Made by a program: the position numbers and the translations under genes
From: Paramesorhizobium salinisoli
GTDB taxonomy: Bacteria > Pseudomonadota > Alphaproteobacteria > Rhizobiales > Rhizobiaceae
DNA length: 58,994 nucleotides
Assembly (NCBI RefSeq): GCF_003335045.1
Contig: NZ_QOZG01000013.1
Span: forward strand, 1-58,994
Direction: 5' to 3'
Shown here: one piece after another, positions 46,719-55,174 of the stretch
How the letters are laid out: every line of letters begins with the position of its first letter
Numbering within the stretch: the stretch's first letter is position 1
The notes under the pieces: model-generated
Seen by the model: only the letters and a program-made list of their open reading frames with translations
Told to the model about the DNA's origin: nothing
The model's database searches: none

Positions 46719-47024
46719 TCAGTTGCGCCACTCGGCCTGCGCGGGCAGTTCGCCCGAGACATCCACATGAGCGGTCTCGCTGGCTTCCGGCAGGAGCTTT
46801 TCGGAGAAGCGAAGGCTGAGAAGCCGTCCGTCTTCTGTCAAAAGAGACAGATCGTTGCGACCGAGCGCCTGGCGCAGCGCCTCTGGCGCCATGCGGATTT
46901 CGCCGCTGCCGGTCACATGTCCCGGCTTCATCAGATAGCCGTCAAGATCATAGTGCACGGATGCCATTGTGTCGCCGTTGCTTTTTATAAAACCCGCGCC
47001 GCGAATTCTGCCGAGATATCTCAT
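46719..47024 (-). CDS. Small conserved hypothetical protein
   Basis: A 101-residue soluble protein that I recall from Rhizobiales genomes without assigned function: MRYLGRIRGAGFIK, VHYDLDGYLMKPGHVTGSGEIRM, LLTEDGRLLSLRFSEK, HVDVSGELP. Predicted all-beta. ATG 47024 has AAGGA 9 bases upstream; ATG 47030 is too close to it. Confidence 0.6.
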   Translation of the reverse strand: MRYLGRIRGAGFIKSNGDTMASVHYDLDGYLMKPGHVTGSGEIRMAPEALRQALGRNDLSLLTEDGRLLSLRFSEKLLPEASETAHVDVSGELPAQAEWRN

Positions 47025-47284
47025 GATCATATTTCCTTAGAGCAAGCCCGGATAGGTGTGAAGCGGCTTTCCCGTATCGGCTTGCTTCTAGCGGAAGGCC
47101 GGCGGCCGTCAGCATATCCCGACCTGCGAGCCCCGCCGCAATTTGCGTGTTGCATGGATTTGGTGAGATTATGGGCCTCGTCGACTGCGATGGCTGGACG
47201 CGCATCGGTATCGAGGGAGCGGACACGATGTGCCGCCTCGTCATTGCTGCGGCTGCAATCCCGGCTGGTGTGATGGCATCGCCA

Positions 47285-47491
47285 TCATTGATCCATAATT
47301 GCTTCCAGGCTGTCTTCGGTCGTCACGCGCTCGTAACGTTCCTCGTCATTGCGGATGCGATATTGAGGCAGTTTGTCCTCTCTGGCCGGCAGAATCGCAG
47401 TAATGCGATAGGTTTCCGCCGTTTCGGGCGAAAGACCAAACTTGTTGTTCATGCGGACGACTTGTCCCAGGACATAACGGTGGGCTGTCAT
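47285..47491 (-). CDS. Small conserved hypothetical protein
   Basis: A 68-residue protein: AHRYVLGQVVRMNNKFGLSP, TYRITAILPAREDKLPQYRIRNDEE. Similar proteins occur in Rhizobiales. The pattern G-Q-V, then YRI and PQYRIR, suggests a small beta-barrel. ATG 47491 has AGGTGAAG upstream; 47518 would add a basic leader. Function unknown. Confidence 0.55.
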   Translation of the reverse strand: MTAHRYVLGQVVRMNNKFGLSPETAETYRITAILPAREDKLPQYRIRNDEERYERVTTEDSLEAIMDQ

Positions 47492-47880
47492 ACTCTTCAC
47501 CTGATCTTTCCTTCTCAAAACCTATAGCCGTATGGGCCGTGGCGCATTGTTGTGATAGTCCCCTGAATCCCCGGCGCCGATTTTCCTCGCGCGCAAACGC
47601 CCGTCAGGCCGCAAGAGCGGCGCGGTCGTAAAAGACTGGAGTTTTCATCGGATGTTCTTTCAGCGGCCGGGCATAGGGGGCCATATCCCTATATAGGCTC
47701 TTTGGCTGCCAAATAACAGGCACGTCAGGAACTATTCGTTCCCGAACCTACCGCGCGGCGATTATTCTCGCTTCCGGGTCCGCATGCTGATAGGGTTCAA
47801 ACATCGGCAGTTTTCACCCATCGGGATGCCGCCGCCTGTGGGCCATGGAACCCCTGCCCGACGATAAAAAGGAGGACGTC
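47492..47880. other. Intergenic region, about 390 bp
   Basis: No gene is supported. The region contains short GC-rich inverted repeats and CCTATATAGG near 47690, but no promoter elements that I can assign. It ends in a perfect ribosome site, AAAGGAGG, for the gene at 47881. Confidence 0.4.
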
Positions 47881-48144
47881 ATGTCTTCCACCTCACAGAA
47901 GCACCTGACATCTACCGATGTGGACCGCGCGCATGGCCTGGCAAGCCCCGCGGCGCAGCGGTCCCCGTTGATCATTCATCGCCAAGGCAAGGATGCACCC
48001 GTTGAGATATTTTGCCCGACTGACCGCCGACCCCGCCCTTTCGCTGCTCTTTTTGATCATTGCCGGCGCGGGCGGCTCGCTGTTGTACGTCATCTTGACG
48101 AGCATCACCTTTTGAGCAGCCTAAGCTATGGGATGCCTGGATGA
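47881..48144 (+). CDS. Small hypothetical gene, possibly frameshifted
   Basis: The 87-codon frame has an excellent ribosome site (AAAGGAGG, 6 bases before ATG). It begins plausibly (SSTSQKHLTSTDVDRAH, SPLIIHRQGKDAP), but its second half is arginine/histidine-rich and looks like an out-of-frame reading. The plus-one frame of the second half encodes a clear membrane helix (see 47993-48115). Either the true product arises from both frames and the gene is broken by a single indel near 48000, or two overlapping genes exist. The stop overlaps the next gene's ATG (ATGA, 48141-48144). Confidence 0.45.
   Translation: MSSTSQKHLTSTDVDRAHGLASPAAQRSPLIIHRQGKDAPVEIFCPTDRRPRPFAALFDHCRRGRLAVVRHLDEHHLLSSLSYGMPG
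47993..48115 (+). CDS. Possible 40-residue single-helix membrane protein in an overlapping frame
   Basis: ATG 47993 has AAGGCAAGG immediately upstream. The frame encodes MHPLRYFARLTADPA, then a transmembrane stretch LSLLFLIIAGAGGSLLYVIL and TSITF. The composition is that of a real bitopic protein. It may be a separate small gene or the C-terminal half of the 47881 gene after a frameshift. Confidence 0.45.
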   Translation: MHPLRYFARLTADPALSLLFLIIAGAGGSLLYVILTSITF

Positions 48145-48383
48145 GCAACGTCGTTACTTTGCACGGCGATAAACGCTGGAAAGCCACGATCGAATATAGC
48201 TCCGTTCAGGGAGCGAAGAGTGTCGAGCACTATTTCGAGGAAATATCGGACCTGCATCTCATCATCGAGCACGGACCCGACTGGAATTCCTTGATCCGCT
48301 GTACCGTCACCCTGAACCGAACTGACGATGGCGGTCAACAGAACAGCGTGGAGAAGGCGCTCCATCGAGAGCGTCAACCCTGA
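48141..48383 (+). CDS. Small conserved hypothetical protein
   Basis: An 80-residue soluble protein (KRWKATIEYSSVQGAKSVEHYFEEISDLHLIIEHGPDWN in several blocks, then IRCTVTLNR). The FEEISDLHLIIEHGPDW stretch is familiar from Brucellaceae proteins of unknown function. It starts in the stop of the preceding frame. Confidence 0.55.
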   Translation: MSNVVTLHGDKRWKATIEYSSVQGAKSVEHYFEEISDLHLIIEHGPDWNSLIRCTVTLNRTDDGGQQNSVEKALHRERQP

Positions 48384-48474
48384 CGCTGGAGCCTCCGGAT
48401 ATATATCTTTTTGAAGCCGCCGCCGCTCCTGTCTCCGCTGCCTGAGTATCTCGCCCCGCGCCAGGCGCCTCGTA

Positions 48475-48503
48475 TTGACATACTACCATGGTAGTATTAA
48501 AGT
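48475..48503 (+). promoter_or_regulatory. Promoter and 18-bp palindromic operator of the sugar-acid operon
   Basis: TTGACA (48475-48480) is followed by the perfect palindrome ATACTACCATGGTAGTAT (48480-48497), and TAAAGT or TATTAA could serve as -10. The operator fills the spacer, so binding would block RNA polymerase. Its form, with GTAGTA half-sites, suits a GntR/FCD-type regulator, and one is encoded at the end of the same operon. Confidence 0.75.
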
Positions 48504-48556
48504 ATTGCAAAAATGAGACTTGACCGAAAAATAGCAATGCATGCGAGGAGGATGAG

Positions 48557-49573
48557 TTGATAGCAGTTCGCGTGCGTGCGCCCCATTCGCTTGAGATCAT
48601 CGCGGCCGAACGCGCCGAACCCGGCCCGGACGAAGTGCGGATCAAGGTAGCGAGCGCCGGAATCTGCGGTTCCGACATTCATATCCTGCACGGCTCCAAT
48701 CCCTTTGCCAAATATCCGCGCATCATCGGCCATGAGTTCGCCGGCACCATCGCCGCGACGGGTGCTGCCGTGACGGCGCTTTCGGTGGGCGACCATGTCG
48801 TGGTCGATCCTGTCATATCCTGCGGCCATTGCTATGCCTGCCGTGTCGGACGGTCCAATGTCTGCGCCAATCTCGAGGTGCTGGGCGTCCACCGCGACGG
48901 CGGTTTCCGTTCGGAAGTCGTCGTGCCGGCGTCCAACGCGGTGAAAGTCTCCAGGAGCCTGCCCATCCCCGTGGCTGCACTTGCCGAACCGTTCTCGATT
49001 GCCGCCAACGTCCTTTCTCGCACCGGATGCAACGAGCGTGACACGGTTCTCATCTATGGTTCCGGCACAGTTGGGTTGACCGTTCTGCAGGTCGCCAAGT
49101 TGAAAGGCGCACGGGTCATCCTCGCCGATCCGGACAGGCGGCGTCTCGATCGCGCCGCGCAGTTTGGCGCCGACCGGCTTTTGCAGTCAGGCAAGGATAA
49201 CATACCGGCAAGCGTCGCCGGAGAAAATGACGGGTTAGGCCCGACCTTGGTGATCGACGGCGCTGGCGTTCCCGCGCTCCTCGAAGAGGCCTGCCGCGTC
49301 GCAAGCCCGGCCGGGCGGATCGGAGTACTTGGTTTTTCGCCCGCACCCTGCAACATATCGCAGCAGGAGATCGTCAAGAAGGAACTGACGCTTGTCGGCT
49401 CGCGGCTCAGCCGGCGGCTCTTGCCGGAGGTGGTGGAGTGGCTCGAAAGCGGGCAGTTGAAGCCGGAAGCGATGATCACCCAGACGTTCAGTGGCAGCGA
49501 CGCGAAGGACGCTTTCGTGCTGATCGAGCGGGCTCCTGAGCAAACGGTAAAAGTGCAGCTGGATTTTAGTTGA
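48557..49573 (+). CDS. Zinc-dependent dehydrogenase, probably L-gulonate/L-idonate 5-dehydrogenase type
   Basis: A 338-residue medium-chain dehydrogenase. Catalytic-zinc region GICGSDIHILHG and GHEFAG, structural-zinc cysteines in CGHCYACRVGRSNVC, NAD site IYGSGTVGLTVLQVAKLKGA. The C-terminus VKVQLDFS is common in sugar-acid 5-dehydrogenases. It starts at TTG 48557 with AGGAGG 5 bases upstream; an ATG inside that spacer hits a stop at once. In front of UxuB- and UxuA-like genes it probably oxidises an aldonate such as L-gulonate to fructuronate. Confidence 0.85.
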   Translation: MIAVRVRAPHSLEIIAAERAEPGPDEVRIKVASAGICGSDIHILHGSNPFAKYPRIIGHEFAGTIAATGAAVTALSVGDHVVVDPVISCGHCYACRVGRSNVCANLEVLGVHRDGGFRSEVVVPASNAVKVSRSLPIPVAALAEPFSIAANVLSRTGCNERDTVLIYGSGTVGLTVLQVAKLKGARVILADPDRRRLDRAAQFGADRLLQSGKDNIPASVAGENDGLGPTLVIDGAGVPALLEEACRVASPAGRIGVLGFSPAPCNISQQEIVKKELTLVGSRLSRRLLPEVVEWLESGQLKPEAMITQTFSGSDAKDAFVLIERAPEQTVKVQLDFS

Positions 49574-49611
49574 TTTGAGTGCGGCATGCGCCGCTAACAA
49601 GGGAGGATGAT

Positions 49612-50604
49612 ATGATCAAGGCGAACCTGAAAAGACGCAGTGTGCTAGCCGCCATGCTCGCCACCTGTGTTGCCCTGACGGCTCTTACGCCGGGCCTCGC
49701 GGAAGCCAAGACGCTGAAGCTCGGCCATCTCGGCAACGAAGATAATTCCTGGCACAAGGCTGCGATGAAATTCGCCGAAGAGGTGAAGGCTCGCACCAAT
49801 GGCGAACTCGAGGTGCAGGTTTTCCCGAACGAGCAGCTCGGCAAGGAAACCGATCTGATCAAGGGGCTGCAGCTCGGAACTGTCGATTTCACCATCACCG
49901 GTGAATCCCTGCAGAACTGGACGCCCTACGCCTCACTGCTCGCCGTGCCCTATGCGCTGCGCGACAGCGAGCATATGCGCAAGGTGGTCGAGGGGCCGAT
50001 CGGCGAGAAGATCGCCGCCGAAATCGAAGCCAAGGCCAAGCTGGTGCCGCTCACCTGGTTCGAGCGTGGCCCGCGCGAACTGACTTCCAACAGGCCGATC
50101 AAGTCACCCGATGATCTCAACGGGCTGAAGCTGCGCGTGCCGAACGTTCCGCTGTTCGTCTCGGTCTGGGAGGCGATGGGCGCCAAACCGACACCGATGG
50201 CTTTTTCGGAAGTCTTCACCGGCCTGCAGAGCCACGTCATCGATGCCCAGGAAAATCCCCTTGCATTGATCCGTTCGGCGAGCTTCTACGAGGTCCAGCG
50301 CTATGTGAACATGACCGATCATGTGCGCAGCTGGATCTATCTCGTCGCCAGCCAGCGCATGATGGGCCGCCTGACGGATGAACAGCGCAAGGCCGTGACA
50401 GAAGCCGCCAAGGTGGCGCAAGCCTATGAGCGCGAGCTTTTCCTCGCGGATGAAGAACGCTTCAAAAGCGAACTGCAGAGCAAGGGCATGGAGTTCGTCG
50501 AAGTCGACAAGGCCGCTTTCGCCGAAAAGGCAAAAGCGGCGGTGGTCAAGTCACTCGATCCGAGCGTCGTGCCGCTCTATGAAGAAATACTGGCCGTCAA
50601 ATAA
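49612..50604 (+). CDS. TRAP transporter solute-binding protein (DctP family)
   Basis: A 330-residue periplasmic receptor. The signal peptide ends LTPGLAEAK near residue 32. DctP features are LKLGHLGNEDNSWHKAAMKFAEEV, VFPNEQLGKETDLIKGLQLGTVDF, the arginine-containing NGLKLRVPNVPLF (carboxylate contact), and SEVFTGLQSHVIDAQENP. GGGAGG precedes ATG 49612. The operon context suggests a hexuronate or aldonate ligand. Confidence 0.92.
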   Translation: MIKANLKRRSVLAAMLATCVALTALTPGLAEAKTLKLGHLGNEDNSWHKAAMKFAEEVKARTNGELEVQVFPNEQLGKETDLIKGLQLGTVDFTITGESLQNWTPYASLLAVPYALRDSEHMRKVVEGPIGEKIAAEIEAKAKLVPLTWFERGPRELTSNRPIKSPDDLNGLKLRVPNVPLFVSVWEAMGAKPTPMAFSEVFTGLQSHVIDAQENPLALIRSASFYEVQRYVNMTDHVRSWIYLVASQRMMGRLTDEQRKAVTEAAKVAQAYERELFLADEERFKSELQSKGMEFVEVDKAAFAEKAKAAVVKSLDPSVVPLYEEILAVK

Positions 50605-50627
50605 GCGCCAGGCTGTTTCGAAAAGCG

Positions 50628-50650
50628 GGCCGCCCTCTTATCGGGCGGCC
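50628..50650 (+). promoter_or_regulatory. Intercistronic stem-loop after DctP gene
   Basis: GGCCGCCC/GGGCGGCC, a perfect 8-bp stem with a 7-base loop, sits in the 68-bp gap between dctP- and dctQ-like genes. There is no T-run. Same position and probable role as the other binding-protein stem-loops. Confidence 0.55.
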
Positions 50651-50672
50651 ACATTCTTCAAGGATTGATGCC

Positions 50673-51167
50673 ATGAAAAGCTTGTTCGGTAAAATCATCG
50701 ACGGCGCAACGGTCCTATGCAGGGTCGGTACGGTCGTGGCCTTTGCCGTGCTGATCGTCATGGTCACCCTGCAGGTCCTGGGACGCATCCCCGGATTTCC
50801 GGCGCCGATCTGGACGGAAGAAGTGTCGCGCTTCGCCCTGCTCTATCTGGTGGCGTTCTCCTGTGGTCTGGCCGCGCTGGACGGGGAACTGGTCGATGTC
50901 GATCTGCTCACCTCGACGCTGCCCGCCAAAGCACAAGGGGCAATTGAAAAGCTCGTCGACCTTGCAGTCATCGTCTTTTCGCTGGCGATTATCCCCGGCG
51001 CCTATGCCTATGTACTGAACAGCTTTGGCGAACGCGCCCGGTCATTCGACGCGCCTATGGTCATCGTCTATATCACCATCCTCATCATCCCCGTTTCACT
51101 TGCCTTCTTCTATCTCGCCCGGCTTTTCGGCTTCGGCAAACCGATGCAACATCAGGAGACGCTGTAA
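50673..51167 (+). CDS. TRAP transporter small permease (DctQ family)
   Basis: A 164-residue protein with four helices. The family motif is in IWTEEVSRFALLYLVAFSCGLAA, and GELVDVDLLTSTLP follows. Its TAA shares a base with the ATG of the large permease (TAATG). Confidence 0.9.
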   Translation: MKSLFGKIIDGATVLCRVGTVVAFAVLIVMVTLQVLGRIPGFPAPIWTEEVSRFALLYLVAFSCGLAALDGELVDVDLLTSTLPAKAQGAIEKLVDLAVIVFSLAIIPGAYAYVLNSFGERARSFDAPMVIVYITILIIPVSLAFFYLARLFGFGKPMQHQETL

Positions 51168-52444
51168 TGCTGGTCGCAGCTCTTTTCGGGACTTTCGTCG
51201 TCTGCCTAGCGCTCGGCGTTCCTGTCGCCATCACGCTTGGCATATCCTCCGTCGTCTATCTGTTCCTCGCCGACATCGATCTGGCGGTCGTCCCGCAATT
51301 CATGTATTCGGGCATGGACAGTTTTGTGCTGCTCTGCATTCCCGGTTTCGTGCTGGCCGGCAATCTGATGAACAATGGCGGCATCACCGACCAGATCGTC
51401 CGCTTCGGCAATGCCCTTGTCGGCCATATCAGGGGCGGCCTCGGCCTTGCCAATGTCACCGGATCGATGATCTTCGCCGGCATCTCCGGAACGGCTGTTT
51501 CTGAAACCGCTTCTATCGGCGCGGTGATGATCCCGGCCATGAAGAAATCCGGCTATGGTGCAGGCTTCGCCTCGGCGCTCACCGCCGCGGCCTCGACAGT
51601 TGGCCCGATCATTCCGCCCTCAGTGCCGATGATCATCGTCGGCACGCTGACCGGCCTGTCCGTCGGCCGCATGTTCCTCGCCGGCGCCATCCCTGGTATC
51701 ATGATGGGACTCGGCATGATGCTGACGGTCTATATCATTGCGCGGATGCGCAATTATCCCAAGGGCGAATGGGTCGGATTCCGCGAGGTCTTCATCTCCG
51801 GCAAGGCCGCCTTCTGGGCCGTGCTAATGACCCTGATCATCCTGTTCGGCATTGTCGGCGGTATCTTTACGCCCACCGAGGCGTCCATTGTCGCATCGCT
51901 TTATGCCTTCGCCGTCGGTCTTTTCATCTATAAGGGTTTCAAGCTCCGCGACCTGCCCCGCATCATGCTCGAATCCGCTGTCGGATCGGGCGCGCTGATC
52001 CTTCTGGTCGGCCTTGCCAATGTGTTCGGCTGGATTCTCACCAGCGAACAGATCCCCCAGATGATCGCCGGCGCGATGCTGTCGGTGACGGACAACAAAT
52101 ATCTGATCCTGCTGATGATCAACGTGCTGCTTCTTTTCGTCGGCACGTTCATGGAGACAATCGCCGCGCTCATCATTTTGTTTCCGCCGTTGCTCGCCGT
52201 TGCGCTGCAGGTCGGCATCGATCCGGTGCAATTCGCCATCATTGTTATCATCAATCTGATGATCGGCCTGACGACACCACCCGTCGGCATCTGTCTGTTC
52301 GTCGCCGGCAATATCGGCAAGGTGCCTCTCAGCGTCATCAGCCGCGAGGTCCTGCCCTTCATCCTCAGCAATCTCATCGTGCTGATGCTGGTGACCTTCA
52401 TCCCGGCGCTGTCCCTGTGGCTGCCCTCCATTTTCTTTGATTGA
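51167..52444 (+). CDS. TRAP transporter large permease (DctM family)
   Basis: A 425-residue, 12-helix permease. Landmarks are IPGFVLAGNLMNNGGITDQIVRF, MIFAGISGTAVSETASIGAVMIPAMKKSGYGAGFASALTAAASTVGPIIPPSVPM (in pieces) and GLTTPPVGICLFVAGNI. It works with the DctP and DctQ proteins of the same operon in sodium- or proton-driven uptake. Confidence 0.93.
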   Translation: MLVAALFGTFVVCLALGVPVAITLGISSVVYLFLADIDLAVVPQFMYSGMDSFVLLCIPGFVLAGNLMNNGGITDQIVRFGNALVGHIRGGLGLANVTGSMIFAGISGTAVSETASIGAVMIPAMKKSGYGAGFASALTAAASTVGPIIPPSVPMIIVGTLTGLSVGRMFLAGAIPGIMMGLGMMLTVYIIARMRNYPKGEWVGFREVFISGKAAFWAVLMTLIILFGIVGGIFTPTEASIVASLYAFAVGLFIYKGFKLRDLPRIMLESAVGSGALILLVGLANVFGWILTSEQIPQMIAGAMLSVTDNKYLILLMINVLLLFVGTFMETIAALIILFPPLLAVALQVGIDPVQFAIIVIINLMIGLTTPPVGICLFVAGNIGKVPLSVISREVLPFILSNLIVLMLVTFIPALSLWLPSIFFD

Positions 52445-52449
52445 GCGTG

Positions 52450-53937
52450 ATGATGAGCGAGAGACTTGACAGCAAGACGCTGCAAAACGCGAAGGTGCGC
52501 TTGCCCGCCTTCGACAGGACAGAACTGCGGCCGGGCATCGTCCATATCGGGCTCGGCGCATTCTTCCGCGCCCATGGCGTCATCTATAATGACGATGCCA
52601 TCGAGACTGATCCGGCGACACACGATGGCTGGGGCATTATCGGCGTCAGCCTGCGCAGCCCCTCGCAACGCGACAGGCTCGAGCCGCAGGACGGCCTCTA
52701 CACCACGATCGAGCGTTCTGCTTCGGGCGACCGGCCGCGCATCATGGGTTCGCTTCTGCAATCGATCGTGGCGCCTGAAGTCCCCGAAAGACTTATCGGC
52801 ATTCTGGCTGATTCCGGCATCCGCATCGTGACCATCACGGTAACGGAAAAGGGCTATTGCCATGATCCGGCGACGGGACGGCTCAACCCGGCGCATCCCG
52901 ATATCGTCCATGATGTAGAACATCGCGAACGGCCTGTCTCCCTTCCCGGGTTTCTCGTCGCAGCGCTGAAGTTGCGCCGGGATCGCGGGATTGCGCCGTT
53001 TACGATTGTAAGCTGTGACAATCTTCCCTCCAACGGCAAGCTTCTGCGCGGCCTCGTTTGTGATTTCGCGGCGCTCAGCGACGATAGCCTCGCCGCATGG
53101 ATCGAAAGCAATGCCCCTTTTCCAAGCACCATGGTCGATCGCATCGTTCCGGCGGCAACCGACAATGATCTGCTGCTGGCCCGCGATCTGACCGGTCTTC
53201 GAGACCTCGCGCCGGTCATTCACGAGCCTTTCCGCCAATGGGTCATCGAGGATATTTTCGGCGCAGCAGGACGGCCCGCCTGGGAACGTGCGGGAGCCCA
53301 GTTCGTCGGCGATGTCGAACCGTTCGAGTTGATGAAGCTGCGCATGCTCAACGGTACGCATTCTGCACTTGCCTATCTGGGATTTCTCTCTGGCATTCAG
53401 ACCATATCGCAGACCGTGGCCGATCCCGTCTTTAGGGATTTCCTTGCCGGCCTGTGGCGCAACGAAATCATCCCGACCGTGCCCGCGCCCGATGGAACCG
53501 ATCTTGCCGCTTATGCGGACCAGTTGCTGGAGCGCTACTCAAATCCCGCCATCAGCCATCGCACCGCGCAGATTGCCATGGACGGATCGCAGAAGCTGCC
53601 GCAACGCATCCTTGGCACCGTCCGTGACCGACTTAAGGCTGGCCAGCCATGGGAAAGGCTTGCGCTGATCATCGCTGCCTTCATCACCTATGCCGGCGGT
53701 ACAGACGAAAAAGGCCAAGCCATCGATGTCAAGGATCCGCTCGCGAACCAGCTGAAAGCGGACGGACAGGCCAGTCCGGCAACGCATGTACGCCACGTGA
53801 TCTCCATCGGAAGCATATTCGGCGCCGACCTCGGGCGGGACGAGCGGTTCATCAAGACGGTCGAGGCAGCCTATCGCACGCTCTTGACCCACGGAGCCCA
53901 CGCGGCGGTCAGCGCAACTAATCAGACGGCGGAATAA
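52450..53937 (+). CDS. uxuB: Mannitol-dehydrogenase-family oxidoreductase, probably fructuronate reductase
   Basis: A 495-residue polyol-specific long-chain dehydrogenase. NAD site GIVHIGLGAFFRAHGVIYND near the N-terminus, VTEKGYCHDPATG, and VSCDNLPSNG. The catalytic lysine region is FELMKLRMLNGTHSALAYLG, with K and the following N/H as in UxuB and MtlK-type enzymes. With UxuA next to it, reduction of D-fructuronate to D-mannonate is the best guess. ATG 52450 or 52453 is possible; the ribosome site is weak and coupling to the DctM stop, 5 bases upstream, is likely. Confidence 0.87.
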   Translation: MMSERLDSKTLQNAKVRLPAFDRTELRPGIVHIGLGAFFRAHGVIYNDDAIETDPATHDGWGIIGVSLRSPSQRDRLEPQDGLYTTIERSASGDRPRIMGSLLQSIVAPEVPERLIGILADSGIRIVTITVTEKGYCHDPATGRLNPAHPDIVHDVEHRERPVSLPGFLVAALKLRRDRGIAPFTIVSCDNLPSNGKLLRGLVCDFAALSDDSLAAWIESNAPFPSTMVDRIVPAATDNDLLLARDLTGLRDLAPVIHEPFRQWVIEDIFGAAGRPAWERAGAQFVGDVEPFELMKLRMLNGTHSALAYLGFLSGIQTISQTVADPVFRDFLAGLWRNEIIPTVPAPDGTDLAAYADQLLERYSNPAISHRTAQIAMDGSQKLPQRILGTVRDRLKAGQPWERLALIIAAFITYAGGTDEKGQAIDVKDPLANQLKADGQASPATHVRHVISIGSIFGADLGRDERFIKTVEAAYRTLLTHGAHAAVSATNQTAE

Positions 53938-53944
53938 GAGCAAA

Positions 53945-55156
53945 ATGACAGACGAGATCGACGCAATCACCATGGAAGAAACCTGGCGCTGGTTCGGGCC
54001 GGACGATGCCTGCGAGCTAAAGCACATCCGGCAGACCGGCGCGCGCGGCATCGTCACCGCACTCCACCACGTTCCCTATGGTGAAATCTGGACAACGGAC
54101 GAGATCAGGCGCCGTCAGGCCATCATCGGCGCCGATCCCTCGCTTGGGCTGGAATGGCGTGTGGTCGAGAGTCTCCCGATCCACGAAGATATCAAGCTAG
54201 GCGCCGGCAATCTGACGCCGCTATTCGATCAATACCGGCAATCATTGCGCAATCTCGCCGCATGCGGCCTGAAAATCATCTGCTATAATTTCATGCCGAT
54301 CCTCGACTGGACCCGCACGGAGCTTGGCCAGCCCCTGCCCGGAGGTGGCACGGCGCTGCGATTCAATCTGCATGAATATGCCGCCTTCGACTGCTATATC
54401 CTGAACCGGCCCGGCGCCGAAGACGAGCAGGACAGCGCCACGCTCGACAAGGCCCGCGCATGGATGGCCGCGTCTTCGCAGAGCGACCGCGACCGGCTGC
54501 TCGGCAATATCATGGCGGGTCTGCCCGGCGCCTATGCGCGCTACGACGTCCCCGGCCTGCGTGCCATGCTGGAGCGCTACAGCGACGTTTCGCGCTATGA
54601 GCTGCGTGAGAATTTCGCCCGTTTCCTGCGTGAAGTCGTGCCTACCGCGGAAGAAGTTGGAATCAGGCTTTGCGTACATCCCGATGATCCGCCGCGCCCG
54701 CTGTTCGGGCTCGATAGAATCGTCTCTTCCGCCGAGGATATCGATTTCATTCTCTCGGCTGTCCCCTCGCCGTCCAACGGCCTGACGCTGTGCTCCGGAT
54801 CGCTTGGCGCAAACCCTGCGAATGATGTTCCGGCCATCGCCGGGCGCTTCGCCGACAAGATCCATTTTGCGCATCTGCGCAATGTGAAGAAGGACCCGGA
54901 CGGCTCGTTCATGGAGGCTGATCACCTCGGTGGCGATACCGACATGGTCAAACTCGTGCGCATTCTTCTTGCCGAATGCCGCCGCCGCAAGGCGGAAGGC
55001 CGCGCGGACTGGCGCATCCCCATGCGCCCCGACCATGGCCATGAACTCATCGACGATCACACGCGCAAGACCCATCCGGGCTACCCGATCATCGGCCGCC
55101 TGCGCGGGCTGGCCGAACTGCGCGGCGTGATGGCAGCCGTTTCGGCGCTGGATTAG
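53945..55156 (+). CDS. uxuA: Mannonate dehydratase
   Basis: A 403-residue TIM-barrel enzyme that dehydrates D-mannonate to 2-keto-3-deoxygluconate. Typical UxuA stretches: METWRWFGP-like EETWRWFGPDDACELKHIRQTGARGIVTALHHVPYGEIW (in pieces), ICYNFMPILDWTRT, RLCVHPDDPPRPLFGLDRIVS, LCSGSLGA, HFAHLRNV, and RPDHGHELIDD (metal site). It starts 7 bases after the uxuB stop. The KDG kinase and aldolase needed to finish the pathway are not in the window. Confidence 0.95.
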   Translation: MTDEIDAITMEETWRWFGPDDACELKHIRQTGARGIVTALHHVPYGEIWTTDEIRRRQAIIGADPSLGLEWRVVESLPIHEDIKLGAGNLTPLFDQYRQSLRNLAACGLKIICYNFMPILDWTRTELGQPLPGGGTALRFNLHEYAAFDCYILNRPGAEDEQDSATLDKARAWMAASSQSDRDRLLGNIMAGLPGAYARYDVPGLRAMLERYSDVSRYELRENFARFLREVVPTAEEVGIRLCVHPDDPPRPLFGLDRIVSSAEDIDFILSAVPSPSNGLTLCSGSLGANPANDVPAIAGRFADKIHFAHLRNVKKDPDGSFMEADHLGGDTDMVKLVRILLAECRRRKAEGRADWRIPMRPDHGHELIDDHTRKTHPGYPIIGRLRGLAELRGVMAAVSALD

Positions 55157-55174
55157 CGGCAGGGAGCAGAATAT

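Noticed and set aside
51928-53361. A 477-codon minus-strand ORF opposite dctM and uxuB
   Set aside because: Antisense shadow across two clearly coding genes; low-complexity acidic composition.
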